DNA of 58,349 bases from Bacillota bacterium. Its GTDB lineage: Bacteria > Bacillota > Clostridia > Tissierellales > Peptoniphilaceae. Location: positions 1 through 58,349 of the forward strand of contig JAEZWM010000115.1 of assembly GCA_023443025.1 (NCBI GenBank), read 5' to 3'. The notes beneath the pieces were generated by a model that searched no databases, was not told where the DNA came from, and saw only the letters and a program-made list of their open reading frames with translations. Positions 50,976 to 58,349 of the stretch are shown one piece after another; position 1 is the stretch's first letter, and each line of letters begins with the position of its first letter. The position numbers and the translations under genes are program-made.

Positions 50976-51531
50976 CTTCATTCCTACCCCATTTTAATTC
51001 CTCGCCCATGGAATCAAAAGCCTTTCTTTTTCCGTGTATTTCTTCAATATCTATTTTATAGACGGCAGTTCTGTTATAACTATTCTCTATAAAGGGAAGT
51101 GCAAGTTCCACAAAATCCGGAGTATATTTTTTACAGATATTAATAAGTGCATTTGTTTTCTCTTCCACATTTGTAACTTCCGATATTCTACCCTTAACAT
51201 GTGCCGACTTAAACTCTGTTGTAAACACTTTAGATCCAATACTTGCAAAGTCACCACTATTAATCATGCTTTGTATCTGCTCAACCGTAAATAAATTAGG
51301 TACCTTTACATGCGAAATAAAACTTACGGATACATAATCGTTTTCAGAAAATAGGTCAACTTTTTTTCCGCTTTTTGCACTATGGAAATATAGCGTATCA
51401 CTATCCCTTATTATAGATAGTACTACAGTATAGGGTCTACCGGAGTCTATCATTCCTAAAACGCCATATTCGGATTTATCAATAACTTCAAGGGCGAATT
51501 CACGATTCATTTCCCTATCTTTTCTTCTCAT
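50965..51531 (-). CDS. FMN-binding split-barrel protein (pyridoxamine 5'-phosphate oxidase-like)
   Basis: A 188-residue flavin split-barrel protein of the NimA/PNPOx-like group. The conserved core is YGVLGMIDSGRPYTVVLS, DTLYFHSAKSGKKVDLF and DYVSVSFISHV. Relatives reduce nitro groups or bind FMN or heme; the true activity is unknown. It starts behind GAGGTGA and overlaps the Crp/Fnr gene by 11 bases, so it is the first gene of the nitrosative-stress cluster. A TATAAT at 51554-51549 on the minus strand is a probable promoter. Confidence 0.85.
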   Translation of the reverse strand: MRRKDREMNREFALEVIDKSEYGVLGMIDSGRPYTVVLSIIRDSDTLYFHSAKSGKKVDLFSENDYVSVSFISHVKVPNLFTVEQIQSMINSGDFASIGSKVFTTEFKSAHVKGRISEVTNVEEKTNALINICKKYTPDFVELALPFIENSYNRTAVYKIDIEEIHGKRKAFDSMGEELKWGRNEDES

Positions 51532-51592
51532 CAAATCACCTCAACAATATTATACAATAAATAAAATAAAAAGAGTAATAATAGAAAGTTTA

Positions 51593-51601
51593 TGTTATAA
51601 T
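51593..51601 (+). promoter_or_regulatory. extended -10 promoter for the ornithine carbamoyltransferase gene
   Basis: TGTTATAAT is a perfect -10 box with TGn extension; the -35 region is poor. It is back to back with a TATAAT on the minus strand at 51554-51549. The leader to the chosen ATG is about 85 bases. Confidence 0.5.
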
Positions 51602-51692
51602 ACTAATAAGATGAAAACACTTCCATCGAATGTTTGAAAAAATATTACCAAAGAAATTGAGTTATGCTCAAAAAGAAAAGGAGAAGCAAGCA

Positions 51693-52685
51693 ATGGGATT
51701 AAATATTAGAGGCAAAAGCTTTTTAAAACTACTGGATTTCACACCTGAAGAAATCAGATACCTTCTGAACCTATCTAAAGAGTTCAAGACGCTAAAAAGA
51801 ACAGGGACTGTTCATAAGTATTTAGAAGGAAAAAATATTGCACTCATTTTTGAGAAGACATCAACTAGAACCAGATGTGCATTTGAAGTAGCTGGAAACG
51901 ACCTGGGCATGGGGGTAACATATCTTGAACCGGGTACATCACAAATAGGCAAAAAGGAAAGCATCGCCGACACAGCAAGAGTACTTGGTAGAATGTATGA
52001 TGGTATTGAATATAGAGGTTTTAGCCAAAAAACCGTGGAAGATCTTGCAGAGTACTCAGGAGTACCAGTTTGGAACGGACTTACTGACGAATTCCATCCA
52101 ACACAAATGCTGGCGGATCTCCTTACTATAGAGGAACACTTTGGAAGTTTGAAAGGTTTGAATTTTGTCTATGCCGGTGACGGTAGAAACAACGTTGCTA
52201 ACTCGCTAATGATTGCATGTGCTAAAATGGGATTGAACTATACAGCATGCTCACCTAAAGAGCTATTCCCGACTGATGAATTAGTAAAAACCGCAAAGGA
52301 TATCGGAGCAGAAACAGGATCAACAATAACTCTTGAAAGCGATGTTAAAAAAGCTGTCGAAAATGCTAATATAATCTATACGGACATATGGGTGTCAATG
52401 GGTGAACCTGACGAAATCTGGGAGTCAAGAATTGAACAATTAAAAGATTACCAAGTAAATAGTGAAATGATGGAAGCAGCAGACAAGGATTGTATCTTCC
52501 TTCACTGTTTACCATCTTTCCACGATAGAAATACTACAATTGGAGAAGAAATATATCAAAAGTTTGGAATCAGTGAAATGGAAGTAAGTGATGAAGTATT
52601 TGAATCTAGCAAATCACTTGTATTTGATCAAGCAGAAAATAGAATGCATACTATAAAAGCGGTAATGTTTGCAACACTAAAATAA
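51693..52685 (+). CDS. argF: ornithine carbamoyltransferase
   Basis: This enzyme interconverts ornithine plus carbamoyl phosphate and citrulline. The ATG at 51693, with AAAGGAG 9 bases before it, gives 330 residues, the normal length; a frame open from 51630 would add 21 residues unlike the family. STRTR at 57-61 binds carbamoyl phosphate, HPTQMLAD follows, and Cys272 in HCLPSFHD is the ornithine-loop cysteine (often HCLPAFHD). No arginine deiminase or carbamate kinase gene is adjacent, so anabolic versus catabolic use is open. It is followed by a strong terminator. The symbol could equally be arcB if catabolic. Confidence 0.93.
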   Translation: MGLNIRGKSFLKLLDFTPEEIRYLLNLSKEFKTLKRTGTVHKYLEGKNIALIFEKTSTRTRCAFEVAGNDLGMGVTYLEPGTSQIGKKESIADTARVLGRMYDGIEYRGFSQKTVEDLAEYSGVPVWNGLTDEFHPTQMLADLLTIEEHFGSLKGLNFVYAGDGRNNVANSLMIACAKMGLNYTACSPKELFPTDELVKTAKDIGAETGSTITLESDVKKAVENANIIYTDIWVSMGEPDEIWESRIEQLKDYQVNSEMMEAADKDCIFLHCLPSFHDRNTTIGEEIYQKFGISEMEVSDEVFESSKSLVFDQAENRMHTIKAVMFATLK

Positions 52686-52691
52686 TAATTT

Positions 52692-52736
52692 GGAGCTGTG
52701 GTATAATTTAAGTAAATATACAACAGCTCCTTTTTT
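52692..52736 (+). terminator. terminator after the ornithine carbamoyltransferase gene
   Basis: GGAGCTGT/ACAGCTCC and an inner GTATA/TATAC stem are followed by six T. Confidence 0.9.
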
Positions 52737-52750
52737 AGAAAGATGTGATA

Positions 52751-54382
52751 ATGATGAAAGATAATTTTGATAATATATTTAAAATTGAAGAAGGGAAAAT
52801 TATTTTTCTAAAAGAAAGTCTAATACAATTAGATGAAAAAACGAATAGAAAGATAGCAGCCGGAGTATTAAGAGGAGAAAGACTAATCTCAATCTTTGGA
52901 ATGAATAGAATCTTTTTTGTATCAGATATTGATGAAGATAAATACATCCTCTATGAGCTTTCTAAAGAAGAGAGTTCTAGAATAAAGACTCTATTTATGA
53001 ATCTACTGGATAAATTAAATGATGGAGTAATGATAACCGACGAAGATGGTGTAATAGTAGCTTATAATTCATCGATGGAAACTTTAGAAAATATGGAAAA
53101 AGAGGACATGATTGGAGAGTTTATTTGGGAGGCATATGGCTACCATGACGTTTCGGCCTCAGAACACAGAAAGGTATTTAAAACCGGAAGTGCACTCGAA
53201 AATATGTACTCTGCACATACCAGCGTTGACGGAGTAGAGCTATATACGAATTACAGCACATATCCAATTATTGAATCAGATAGGACAATTGGAGTTATGA
53301 CTGTTTCAGGCAATGAAGAGACAATTCATGAAAGGCTCAAGCTTGCAAGCGAATTAAAAAGACAGCATAATGTTAACTACAATATGCAAACCGGTAGGAT
53401 TTATTCAGAAAATGGAACCACTTATGGCTTTTCAGATTTTATAGGTCAATCAGGTGTTATAACGTCATTAATAAAAGAAGCTCAGACTATTTCTTGGCTT
53501 GATAATAGCGTGCTAATCCATGGAGAAACAGGTACCGGAAAAGAAGTATTGGCACAGAGCATACACAATCATGGAAAAAGAGCAAAGGAACTCTTCATAG
53601 GTGTAAACTGTTCAGCGATTCCTGAAAACTTACTCGAAAGTATACTATTTGGAACTGTAAAGGGAGCTTATACAGGGGCAGTTGATCAGCCCGGGATTTT
53701 TGAAGAGGTTGGCAACGGGACTTTGTTTTTAGATGAGGTTAATTCTATGCCCATGTCTCTTCAAGTTAAGCTGCTTAGGGTTCTGCAGGAAAAAAGAGTA
53801 ACTAGGCTGGGGGATACAAAGAGTTATGATCTAAATGCAAGGATAATCTCAGCCATGAATGAAAATCCCTTTGATGCAATTAAGAATGGCAATTTAAGAG
53901 AAGACCTTTACTATAGACTGGCGGGATATAATCTGTATATTCCACCTCTTAGAGAAAGAAAGTCGGATATTATACTACTAGTAGAATATTTTTTAAACCG
54001 TTATGCTAAATTAATGGGAAAAAATGTAATTGGTGTAGATGACGAGCTTAGAAGGCTTTTAAATAATTACAGCTGGAACGGAAATATAAGAGAATTAGAA
54101 AACTTAGTTGAAAATATGCTGGTTGTAGCCGGTGTGGATGATAAAATACTCAACACAAGCCATATCCCCAAATACCTCAAAAAAAGGATAGTAGGTACAA
54201 GTGGAGTAGAGAAGGAAGGAACTGATTTAATTACGAAAGTAGAAGCATTTGAAAGTGAAATAATAATCAAAACACTTGAAGAAAACAATTACAATATTAC
54301 CCATACGAGTAAAAAATTAGGTATTATAAGGCAAAACTTGCTATATAGAATGAAAAAGTATGGTATAGAGAAAAAAATGTAG
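52751..54382 (+). CDS. sigma-54-dependent transcriptional activator with PAS domain
   Basis: An enhancer-binding protein that uses ATP to open promoters held by sigma-54 RNA polymerase. From the ATG at 52751 it has 543 residues; ATG 52754 and GTG 52745 are alternatives, with no clear ribosome site for any. A PAS sensor is at about 80-190 (KLNDGVMITDEDGVIVAYNS). The AAA+ domain has Walker A GETGTGKE at 258-265, GAYTGA at 305-310 (most family members have GAFTGA), Walker B LFLDEVNSM, and IRELENLVENML. A Fis-type helix-turn-helix ends the protein (NITHTSKKLGIIRQNLLYRM). It is probably the regulator of the transporter-hutU operon downstream. Confidence 0.93.
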   Translation: MMKDNFDNIFKIEEGKIIFLKESLIQLDEKTNRKIAAGVLRGERLISIFGMNRIFFVSDIDEDKYILYELSKEESSRIKTLFMNLLDKLNDGVMITDEDGVIVAYNSSMETLENMEKEDMIGEFIWEAYGYHDVSASEHRKVFKTGSALENMYSAHTSVDGVELYTNYSTYPIIESDRTIGVMTVSGNEETIHERLKLASELKRQHNVNYNMQTGRIYSENGTTYGFSDFIGQSGVITSLIKEAQTISWLDNSVLIHGETGTGKEVLAQSIHNHGKRAKELFIGVNCSAIPENLLESILFGTVKGAYTGAVDQPGIFEEVGNGTLFLDEVNSMPMSLQVKLLRVLQEKRVTRLGDTKSYDLNARIISAMNENPFDAIKNGNLREDLYYRLAGYNLYIPPLRERKSDIILLVEYFLNRYAKLMGKNVIGVDDELRRLLNNYSWNGNIRELENLVENMLVVAGVDDKILNTSHIPKYLKKRIVGTSGVEKEGTDLITKVEAFESEIIIKTLEENNYNITHTSKKLGIIRQNLLYRMKKYGIEKKM

Positions 54383-54413
54383 AGTATTTTACACCTATGT
54401 AGAATATTCTACA
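54378..54413 (+). promoter_or_regulatory. tandem candidate activator binding sites (UAS1 and UAS2)
   Basis: Two related 16-base dyads lie here: TGTAGAGTATTTTACA (54378-54393, overlapping the activator's stop codon) and TGTAGAATATTCTACA (54398-54413, a perfect palindrome that extends to 18 bases). Their centres are 20 bases apart, about two helical turns, and 214-234 bases upstream of the predicted sigma-54 start. The second is followed by six T, so it could also serve as a weak terminator. Confidence 0.6.
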
Positions 54414-54515
54414 TTTTTTGTTGGAATAGAAATCGTTTTCGAGTATTGAAATAATCAAGACTTAAATAATTGAGTTTTAAAATTAATTTAAAAGATTAGG
54501 TTTTTTATCTTTCAG

Positions 54516-54531
54516 TGTATAAAAATCTACA
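54516..54531 (+). promoter_or_regulatory. third candidate activator site (UAS3)
   Basis: TGTATAAAAATCTACA repeats the TGTA-N8-TACA pattern and is embedded in a longer dyad with arms TCAGTGTA and TACACTGA (54512-54535). It is about 96 bases upstream of the predicted sigma-54 start. Confidence 0.55.
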
Positions 54532-54592
54532 CTGAGCTAATTAATAAAATGTTTGTTTTGCATAGGATGGCTAATTAAAGGCAAAGAAATAA

Positions 54593-54609
54593 TTGGCATC
54601 ATTATTGCT
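54593..54609 (+). promoter_or_regulatory. sigma-54 (-24/-12) promoter of the transporter-hutU operon
   Basis: TTGGCATCATTATTGCT has GG (54595-54596) and GC (54607-54608) at the exact spacing of the sigma-54 consensus TGGCAC-N5-TTGCW, with only the base after GGCA differing. The predicted start is near 54620, about 47 bases before the transporter ATG. A sigma-54 activator is encoded immediately upstream. Confidence 0.8.
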
Positions 54610-54666
54610 TTATATTATTCCGAAAGTACCAAAGACATAGGTACATATTTAAGAGAGGAGAAGTAT

Positions 54667-55971
54667 ATGGAGAAAAACATTAATAACAGAGGTCAAAGTA
54701 TGATGAGATTCTTACTTTATTCTGCAATTGGTATATTCATGTTTTTCATACCCATTACCTTTATGGGAAAAAACAGTATACCTCTTGACCATTTAGTTGG
54801 ACTTATACAAAAAATACCATATTACCCTAAGGTTTATGGGCTGGTTTTGGTATTTATTGGGGTGATTCTTCCTTTTATAGATGGTAGCTGGAAAAAGACT
54901 AAAACAAAAAAGGTATTTTCTATAATTAACATACTTGCCATCCCTTTTGTAATAATGGCAGTATTTGAAATTGGACCTGCTGAACTGATGGCTCCCGGTA
55001 TGATACCTTTTATATTTGGCAAGATAGTAGTACCGGTTACGACAATAGTACCGATTGGATCAATTTTCTTAGCACTAATCGTAAGTTATGGACTTATGGA
55101 GTTTGTAGGCGTTTTTATGAGACCTGTTATGAAACCTATCTGGAAAACTCCGGGAAGATCGGCTATTGATGCTGTCGCTTCATTTGTTGGATCGTATTCG
55201 ATAGCACTACTCATCACAAATAGGGTTTATACAGAAGGTAAATATACTGCAAAGGAAGCAGCAATAATTGCTACAGGATTTTCAACTGTATCTGCTACTT
55301 TTATGATTATCGTTGCAAACACATTAGGACTGATGGATATATGGACTAAGTACTTCTTTATAACAGTATTTGTAACATTTTTAGTATCTGCAATAACAGC
55401 TAGAATCTACCCGCTTAGAAATAAACCTGAAGAGTTTCATAAAGGCATAGCTGGAGATTTAGAAAAGGATGTTGAAGGTAACAAGTTTAACGTTGCTCTT
55501 AATACAGCACTGGATGTAAGTGCATCAGCTCCGAGTCTGCTAGAAAATACTAAAAATAACATAATCGATGGATTTAAACTAGCACTGGGACTAGCTCCAT
55601 CGCTACTTGCAATAGGTACATTAGGACTGATAATTGCACACTATACACCGATATTTAAATTTGTAGGATTAATATTCTACCCGGTGCTCGCATTGTTTAG
55701 AATACCGGATGCCATGAACGTATCAACAGCACTTGCTACGAGCATAGCTGAAATGTTCCTACCGGCTGCATTTGTAGCTGAAGCAGGATTTAACACAAGA
55801 TTTTTAGTGGCTGTAGTATGTATATCAGAAATACTATTCTTCTCGGCTTCCATACCATGTATGATGGCAACTGAGATACCACTTAAGATAAAAGATTATA
55901 TAATTATTTGGATAGAAAGAGTTATCCTTTCAATTATAATAACAATACCAATAATAACAATATTTTTCTAA
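54667..55971 (+). CDS. YjiH-family (nucleoside-recognition / gate domain) membrane transporter
   Basis: A 434-residue integral membrane protein with about ten hydrophobic segments. The ATG at 54667 lies behind GAGAGGAGA; the open frame from 54553 would include the promoter and is rejected. Two gate-domain-like segments are seen: ASFVGSYSIALLITNRVYTEG in the first half and IAEMFLPAAFVAEAGFNTRF in the second. The family is YjiH/nucleoside-recognition-like, and substrates are not established. Because the next gene, 15 bases on, is urocanate hydratase and both lie behind one sigma-54 promoter, uptake of histidine or urocanate is the natural inference. Confidence 0.82.
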   Translation: MEKNINNRGQSMMRFLLYSAIGIFMFFIPITFMGKNSIPLDHLVGLIQKIPYYPKVYGLVLVFIGVILPFIDGSWKKTKTKKVFSIINILAIPFVIMAVFEIGPAELMAPGMIPFIFGKIVVPVTTIVPIGSIFLALIVSYGLMEFVGVFMRPVMKPIWKTPGRSAIDAVASFVGSYSIALLITNRVYTEGKYTAKEAAIIATGFSTVSATFMIIVANTLGLMDIWTKYFFITVFVTFLVSAITARIYPLRNKPEEFHKGIAGDLEKDVEGNKFNVALNTALDVSASAPSLLENTKNNIIDGFKLALGLAPSLLAIGTLGLIIAHYTPIFKFVGLIFYPVLALFRIPDAMNVSTALATSIAEMFLPAAFVAEAGFNTRFLVAVVCISEILFFSASIPCMMATEIPLKIKDYIIIWIERVILSIIITIPIITIFF

Positions 55972-55986
55972 AAATGGAGGAAAAAA

Positions 55987-58005
55987 ATGATTCAAAACAT
56001 CGACATCAAAGAAGCAATGAAGATTAAACTTGACGACGAACTTCCTGAGTATCCTGAATTTAAAGAGGGTATCAGAAGAGCACCAAAGAGAGAAGCACAT
56101 TTAAGAAAAGAAGAGGTAGAACTAGCACTTAGAAATGCTCTAAGATATATTCCAGAGCAGCATCACGAGTTTATGGCTAAAGAATTTTTACAAGAATTAA
56201 AAGAACATGGAAGAATCTACGGCTATAGATATAGACCACATGGCGAACTTCATGGAAAGCCAATCGACGAGTACAAGAGCAATTGTACGGAAGGTAAAGC
56301 ATTCCAAGTAATGATCGATAACAACCTGGACTTTGACGTTGCTCTTTATCCTTATGAACTGGTTACTTACGGAGAAACAGGAGCTGTATGCCAAAACTGG
56401 ATGCAGTACAGACTGATTAAAAAATACCTTGAAGTATTAGACGAAAACATGACACTTGTTTTATACTCAGGACATCCTGTAGGATTATTCCACTCAAAAC
56501 CAGATGCACCAAGAGTAATTATTACGAATGGTCTTATGATTGGTATGTTCGATAATCTTGATGATTTTAACAGAGCATCAGCACTAGGTGTTGCAAACTA
56601 CGGTCAGATGACTGCCGGTGGATGGATGTATATAGGACCTCAAGGTATTGTTCATGGAACATATAACACCCTTCTAAATGCAGGAAGATTGGTTCTTGGA
56701 ATTCCTAATGAAGGAAACCTTGCAGGTAGACTTTTCGTAACATCAGGTCTAGGCGGAATGAGTGGAGCTCAAGGTAAAGCTTGTATAATAGCAGGTGGTG
56801 TTTCAATTATTGCAGAAGTAGATAAATCTAGAATTGACACTAGATTTTCACAAGGATGGGTAACAGACGAAGTTGACTCCTGTGAAGAAGCATACAGATT
56901 AGCAAAAGAATCAATGGATAAAAAAGAGCCTAGAGCGATTGCTTACCATGGAAATGTTGTTGATCTTCTTGAATATGCAGTGGACAATGACATCCATATA
57001 GATTTACTATCAGATCAAACTTCTTGTCATGAGCCATATACAGGAGGATACTGTCCACAAGGCATCACATTTGAAGAAAGAACAAGATTACTTGCTGAAG
57101 ACCATGACAAATTCGTTGAACTGGTAAATGAATCACTTGTTAAACATTTCCACGTAATCCAAAAACTTACTGAAAATGGAACATACTTCTTTGACTATGG
57201 TAACTCATTTATGAAAGCAATCTACGATGCAGGAGTTAAGGAAATTTCTAAAAACGGTATAGATGAAAAAGACGGTTTTATCTGGCCATCATATGTTGAA
57301 GACATCTTAGGACCTAGACTATTTGACTTTGGATATGGACCATTTAGATGGGTATGCTTAAGTGGAGATCCGGAAGACTTAAGAAAGACAGATGCAGCAG
57401 CTATGGAATGTATAGATCCGGACAGAAGATACCAAGACAGAGACAACTGGATTTGGATTAGAGATGCTGAAGAAAACGCACTAGTAGTAGGAACACAAGC
57501 AAGAATCCTTTACTCAGATGCGTTTGGAAGAAGAGATATGGCTCTTAGATTCAACGAAATGGTAAGAAACGGAGAAATCGGACCTGTAATGCTTGGTAGA
57601 GACCATCACGACACAGGCGGAACAGACTCACCATTTAGAGAAACCTCAAATATTAAAGATGGATCCAATGTAATGGCTGATCAAGCGACTCAAATCTTTG
57701 CAGGTAATGCAGCAAGAGGAATGAGCCTTGTAGCACTTCACAATGGTGGTGGAGTAGGTATTGGTAAATCTATAAATGGTGGATTCGGTTGTGTACTTGA
57801 CGGATCAGAAAGAATCGATGAAATCCTTAAATCTGCAATGCCATGGGACGTTATGGGTGGAGTTGCAAGAAGAGCATGGGCGAGAAACGAAAACGCAATT
57901 GAAACTTCAATTGAATACAACAAGGTAATGGAAGGACAAGACCATATAACACTACCATACTTTGTAGAAGATAGCATAATTGAAGAAGCAATGAAAGAAT
58001 ACTAA
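55987..58005 (+). CDS. hutU: urocanate hydratase, long form
   Basis: HutU adds water to urocanate using tightly bound NAD, forming imidazolone propionate in histidine breakdown. The 672 residues exceed the roughly 550 of proteobacterial enzymes but match a longer form known in anaerobes such as Clostridia and Fusobacteria. Conserved blocks are NYGQMTAGGWMYIGPQGIVHG, the NAD-binding GLGGMSGAQGKACIIAGG, GGYCPQGITFEER, WVCLSGDPEDL, and GRDHHDTGGTDSPFRET. GGAGG precedes the ATG. No hutH, hutI or formimino-glutamate gene is visible here, so the rest of the pathway must lie elsewhere or beyond the edge. A bidirectional terminator follows. Confidence 0.95.
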   Translation: MIQNIDIKEAMKIKLDDELPEYPEFKEGIRRAPKREAHLRKEEVELALRNALRYIPEQHHEFMAKEFLQELKEHGRIYGYRYRPHGELHGKPIDEYKSNCTEGKAFQVMIDNNLDFDVALYPYELVTYGETGAVCQNWMQYRLIKKYLEVLDENMTLVLYSGHPVGLFHSKPDAPRVIITNGLMIGMFDNLDDFNRASALGVANYGQMTAGGWMYIGPQGIVHGTYNTLLNAGRLVLGIPNEGNLAGRLFVTSGLGGMSGAQGKACIIAGGVSIIAEVDKSRIDTRFSQGWVTDEVDSCEEAYRLAKESMDKKEPRAIAYHGNVVDLLEYAVDNDIHIDLLSDQTSCHEPYTGGYCPQGITFEERTRLLAEDHDKFVELVNESLVKHFHVIQKLTENGTYFFDYGNSFMKAIYDAGVKEISKNGIDEKDGFIWPSYVEDILGPRLFDFGYGPFRWVCLSGDPEDLRKTDAAAMECIDPDRRYQDRDNWIWIRDAEENALVVGTQARILYSDAFGRRDMALRFNEMVRNGEIGPVMLGRDHHDTGGTDSPFRETSNIKDGSNVMADQATQIFAGNAARGMSLVALHNGGGVGIGKSINGGFGCVLDGSERIDEILKSAMPWDVMGGVARRAWARNENAIETSIEYNKVMEGQDHITLPYFVEDSIIEEAMKEY

Positions 58006-58012
58006 AATTTTG

Positions 58013-58050
58013 AAAAATCCCCGCTTGCTAAAAGCAAGGGGGATTTTTTT
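58013..58050. terminator. bidirectional terminator after hutU
   Basis: AAAAATCCCC-G-CTTGC pairs with GCAAG-GGGGATTTTT (one bulged G, TAAAA loop) and has T runs on both strands. It lies between convergent genes. Confidence 0.9.
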
Positions 58051-58349
58051 ATAGTTTTTTAACGATTGAAGATTTTAAGTAAAGATTACCAACTCCATCT
58101 ATCTTAGCATCCAGATCATGACCATCTACCGGTTCTATTATCCTAATCTGTTTAGCCTTGGTACCACGCTTTATTACCTGCTTTCCAAGCTTTACGTCCT
58201 GCACTAGGCTCACTTCATCGCCATCAGACAGCTCATTTCCTACTGAGTCAAAAACTTTCTCCTCTTCCAAGCACAGATCCGTCCAGAAATGCCCACACTC
58301 CGGGCAGCTATACCCATTCCCATCTTCATATCCATATTCACTACTACAA
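58049..58349 (-). CDS. yjdM: YjdM (PhnA-type) zinc-ribbon protein, 5' end cut by the window edge
   Basis: The frame is open to the window end on the minus strand, so the start codon is missing. The visible 99 residues begin CSSEYGYEDGNGYSCPECGHFW, the second half of a four-cysteine zinc ribbon. The C-terminal domain follows, with DSVGNELSDGDEVSLVQD and KRGTKAKQIRI. A short frame from 58270 alone would miss the zinc ribbon. YjdM/PhnA is widely conserved; the old link to phosphonoacetate hydrolysis does not apply to this family and the function is unclear. About ten residues are missing. Confidence 0.9.
   Translation of the reverse strand, partial: CSSEYGYEDGNGYSCPECGHFWTDLCLEEEKVFDSVGNELSDGDEVSLVQDVKLGKQVIKRGTKAKQIRIIEPVDGHDLDAKIDGVGNLYLKSSIVKKL

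Noticed and set aside
54553..54666. N-terminal extension of the YjiH-type transporter
   Set aside because: It would place the sigma-54 promoter inside the coding region. The ATG at 54667 has a strong ribosome site.
1..58349. tRNA, rRNA, insertion sequences, integrases, phage genes, CRISPR arrays, riboswitches
   Set aside because: No sequence resembling these was found by reading. A tRNA, Rfam and IS search would be decisive.

Overview
The window comes from an AT-rich, low-GC Gram-positive anaerobe, most likely a Clostridia/Tissierellia-type Firmicute. The evidence is AG-rich Shine-Dalgarno sites before nearly every gene, a FabK-based fatty acid operon with a MarR (FabT-like) regulator, GatCAB, CWB2 cell-wall anchoring, lipoprotein signal peptides, a hybrid-cluster protein with a Crp/Fnr regulator, and an oxygen-sensitive nickel-pincer cofactor pathway. 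The genus is not assigned. I saw no rRNA, tRNA, CRISPR array, insertion sequence, integrase or phage gene. This is a gene-dense chromosomal segment.

Layout. 1-6.9 kb: end of a fatty acid synthesis operon (fabH fragment, fabK, a second FMN oxidoreductase, fabD, fabG, fabF, fabZ), then a MarR regulator and biotin ligase. 7.0-10.5 kb: an NSS transporter, then a dicarboxylate/amino acid symporter next to an aspartate-racemase-like enzyme. 10.5-20.3 kb: an AraC regulator divergent from an eight-gene operon for galacto-N-biose/lacto-N-biose (binding protein, two permeases, GH112 phosphorylase, a 59-residue membrane protein, BadF-type sugar kinase, ABC ATPase, tagatose-6-phosphate-kinase-like enzyme). 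20.3-32 kb: housekeeping genes (YbaK, YwlG, a hemerythrin protein, pcrA, ligA, gatCAB, two UPF0316 paralogs, rdgB, yfcE). 32-35.4 kb: traX-like gene, larB, larC with a histidine-rich insert, and a DUF6440-like gene. 35.4-41.3 kb, mostly minus strand: a metalloprotease-like lipoprotein, ppk, ppx and a LiaF-like protein. 41.4-47.7 kb: nadE, M42 peptidase, a CWB2-anchored polysaccharide deacetylase, an unknown lipoprotein, and a MATE pump. 47.8-51.5 kb, minus strand: a nitrosative-stress cluster (flavin split-barrel protein, Crp/Fnr regulator, Hcp-DUF1858 fusion, hemerythrin protein). 51.6-58.3 kb: ornithine carbamoyltransferase, a sigma-54 activator, a YjiH-type transporter, urocanate hydratase, and a fragment of yjdM.

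The most informative parts are regulatory. (1) A sigma-54 activator gene is followed by three related dyads of the form TGTA-N8-TACA and a good -24/-12 promoter in front of the transporter-urocanase pair. This predicts a self-contained sigma-54 circuit controlling urocanate/histidine use. (2) The hcp gene has a GTAAC-N4-GTTAC dyad centred about 41.5 bases upstream of the start site predicted from a perfect TATAAT, matching class II activation by the Crp/Fnr protein encoded just upstream. (3) The GH112 operon pairs the phosphorylase with a BadF-type kinase and a tagatose-6-phosphate kinase. That suggests a GalNAc/galacto-N-biose route different from the bifidobacterial NahK route.
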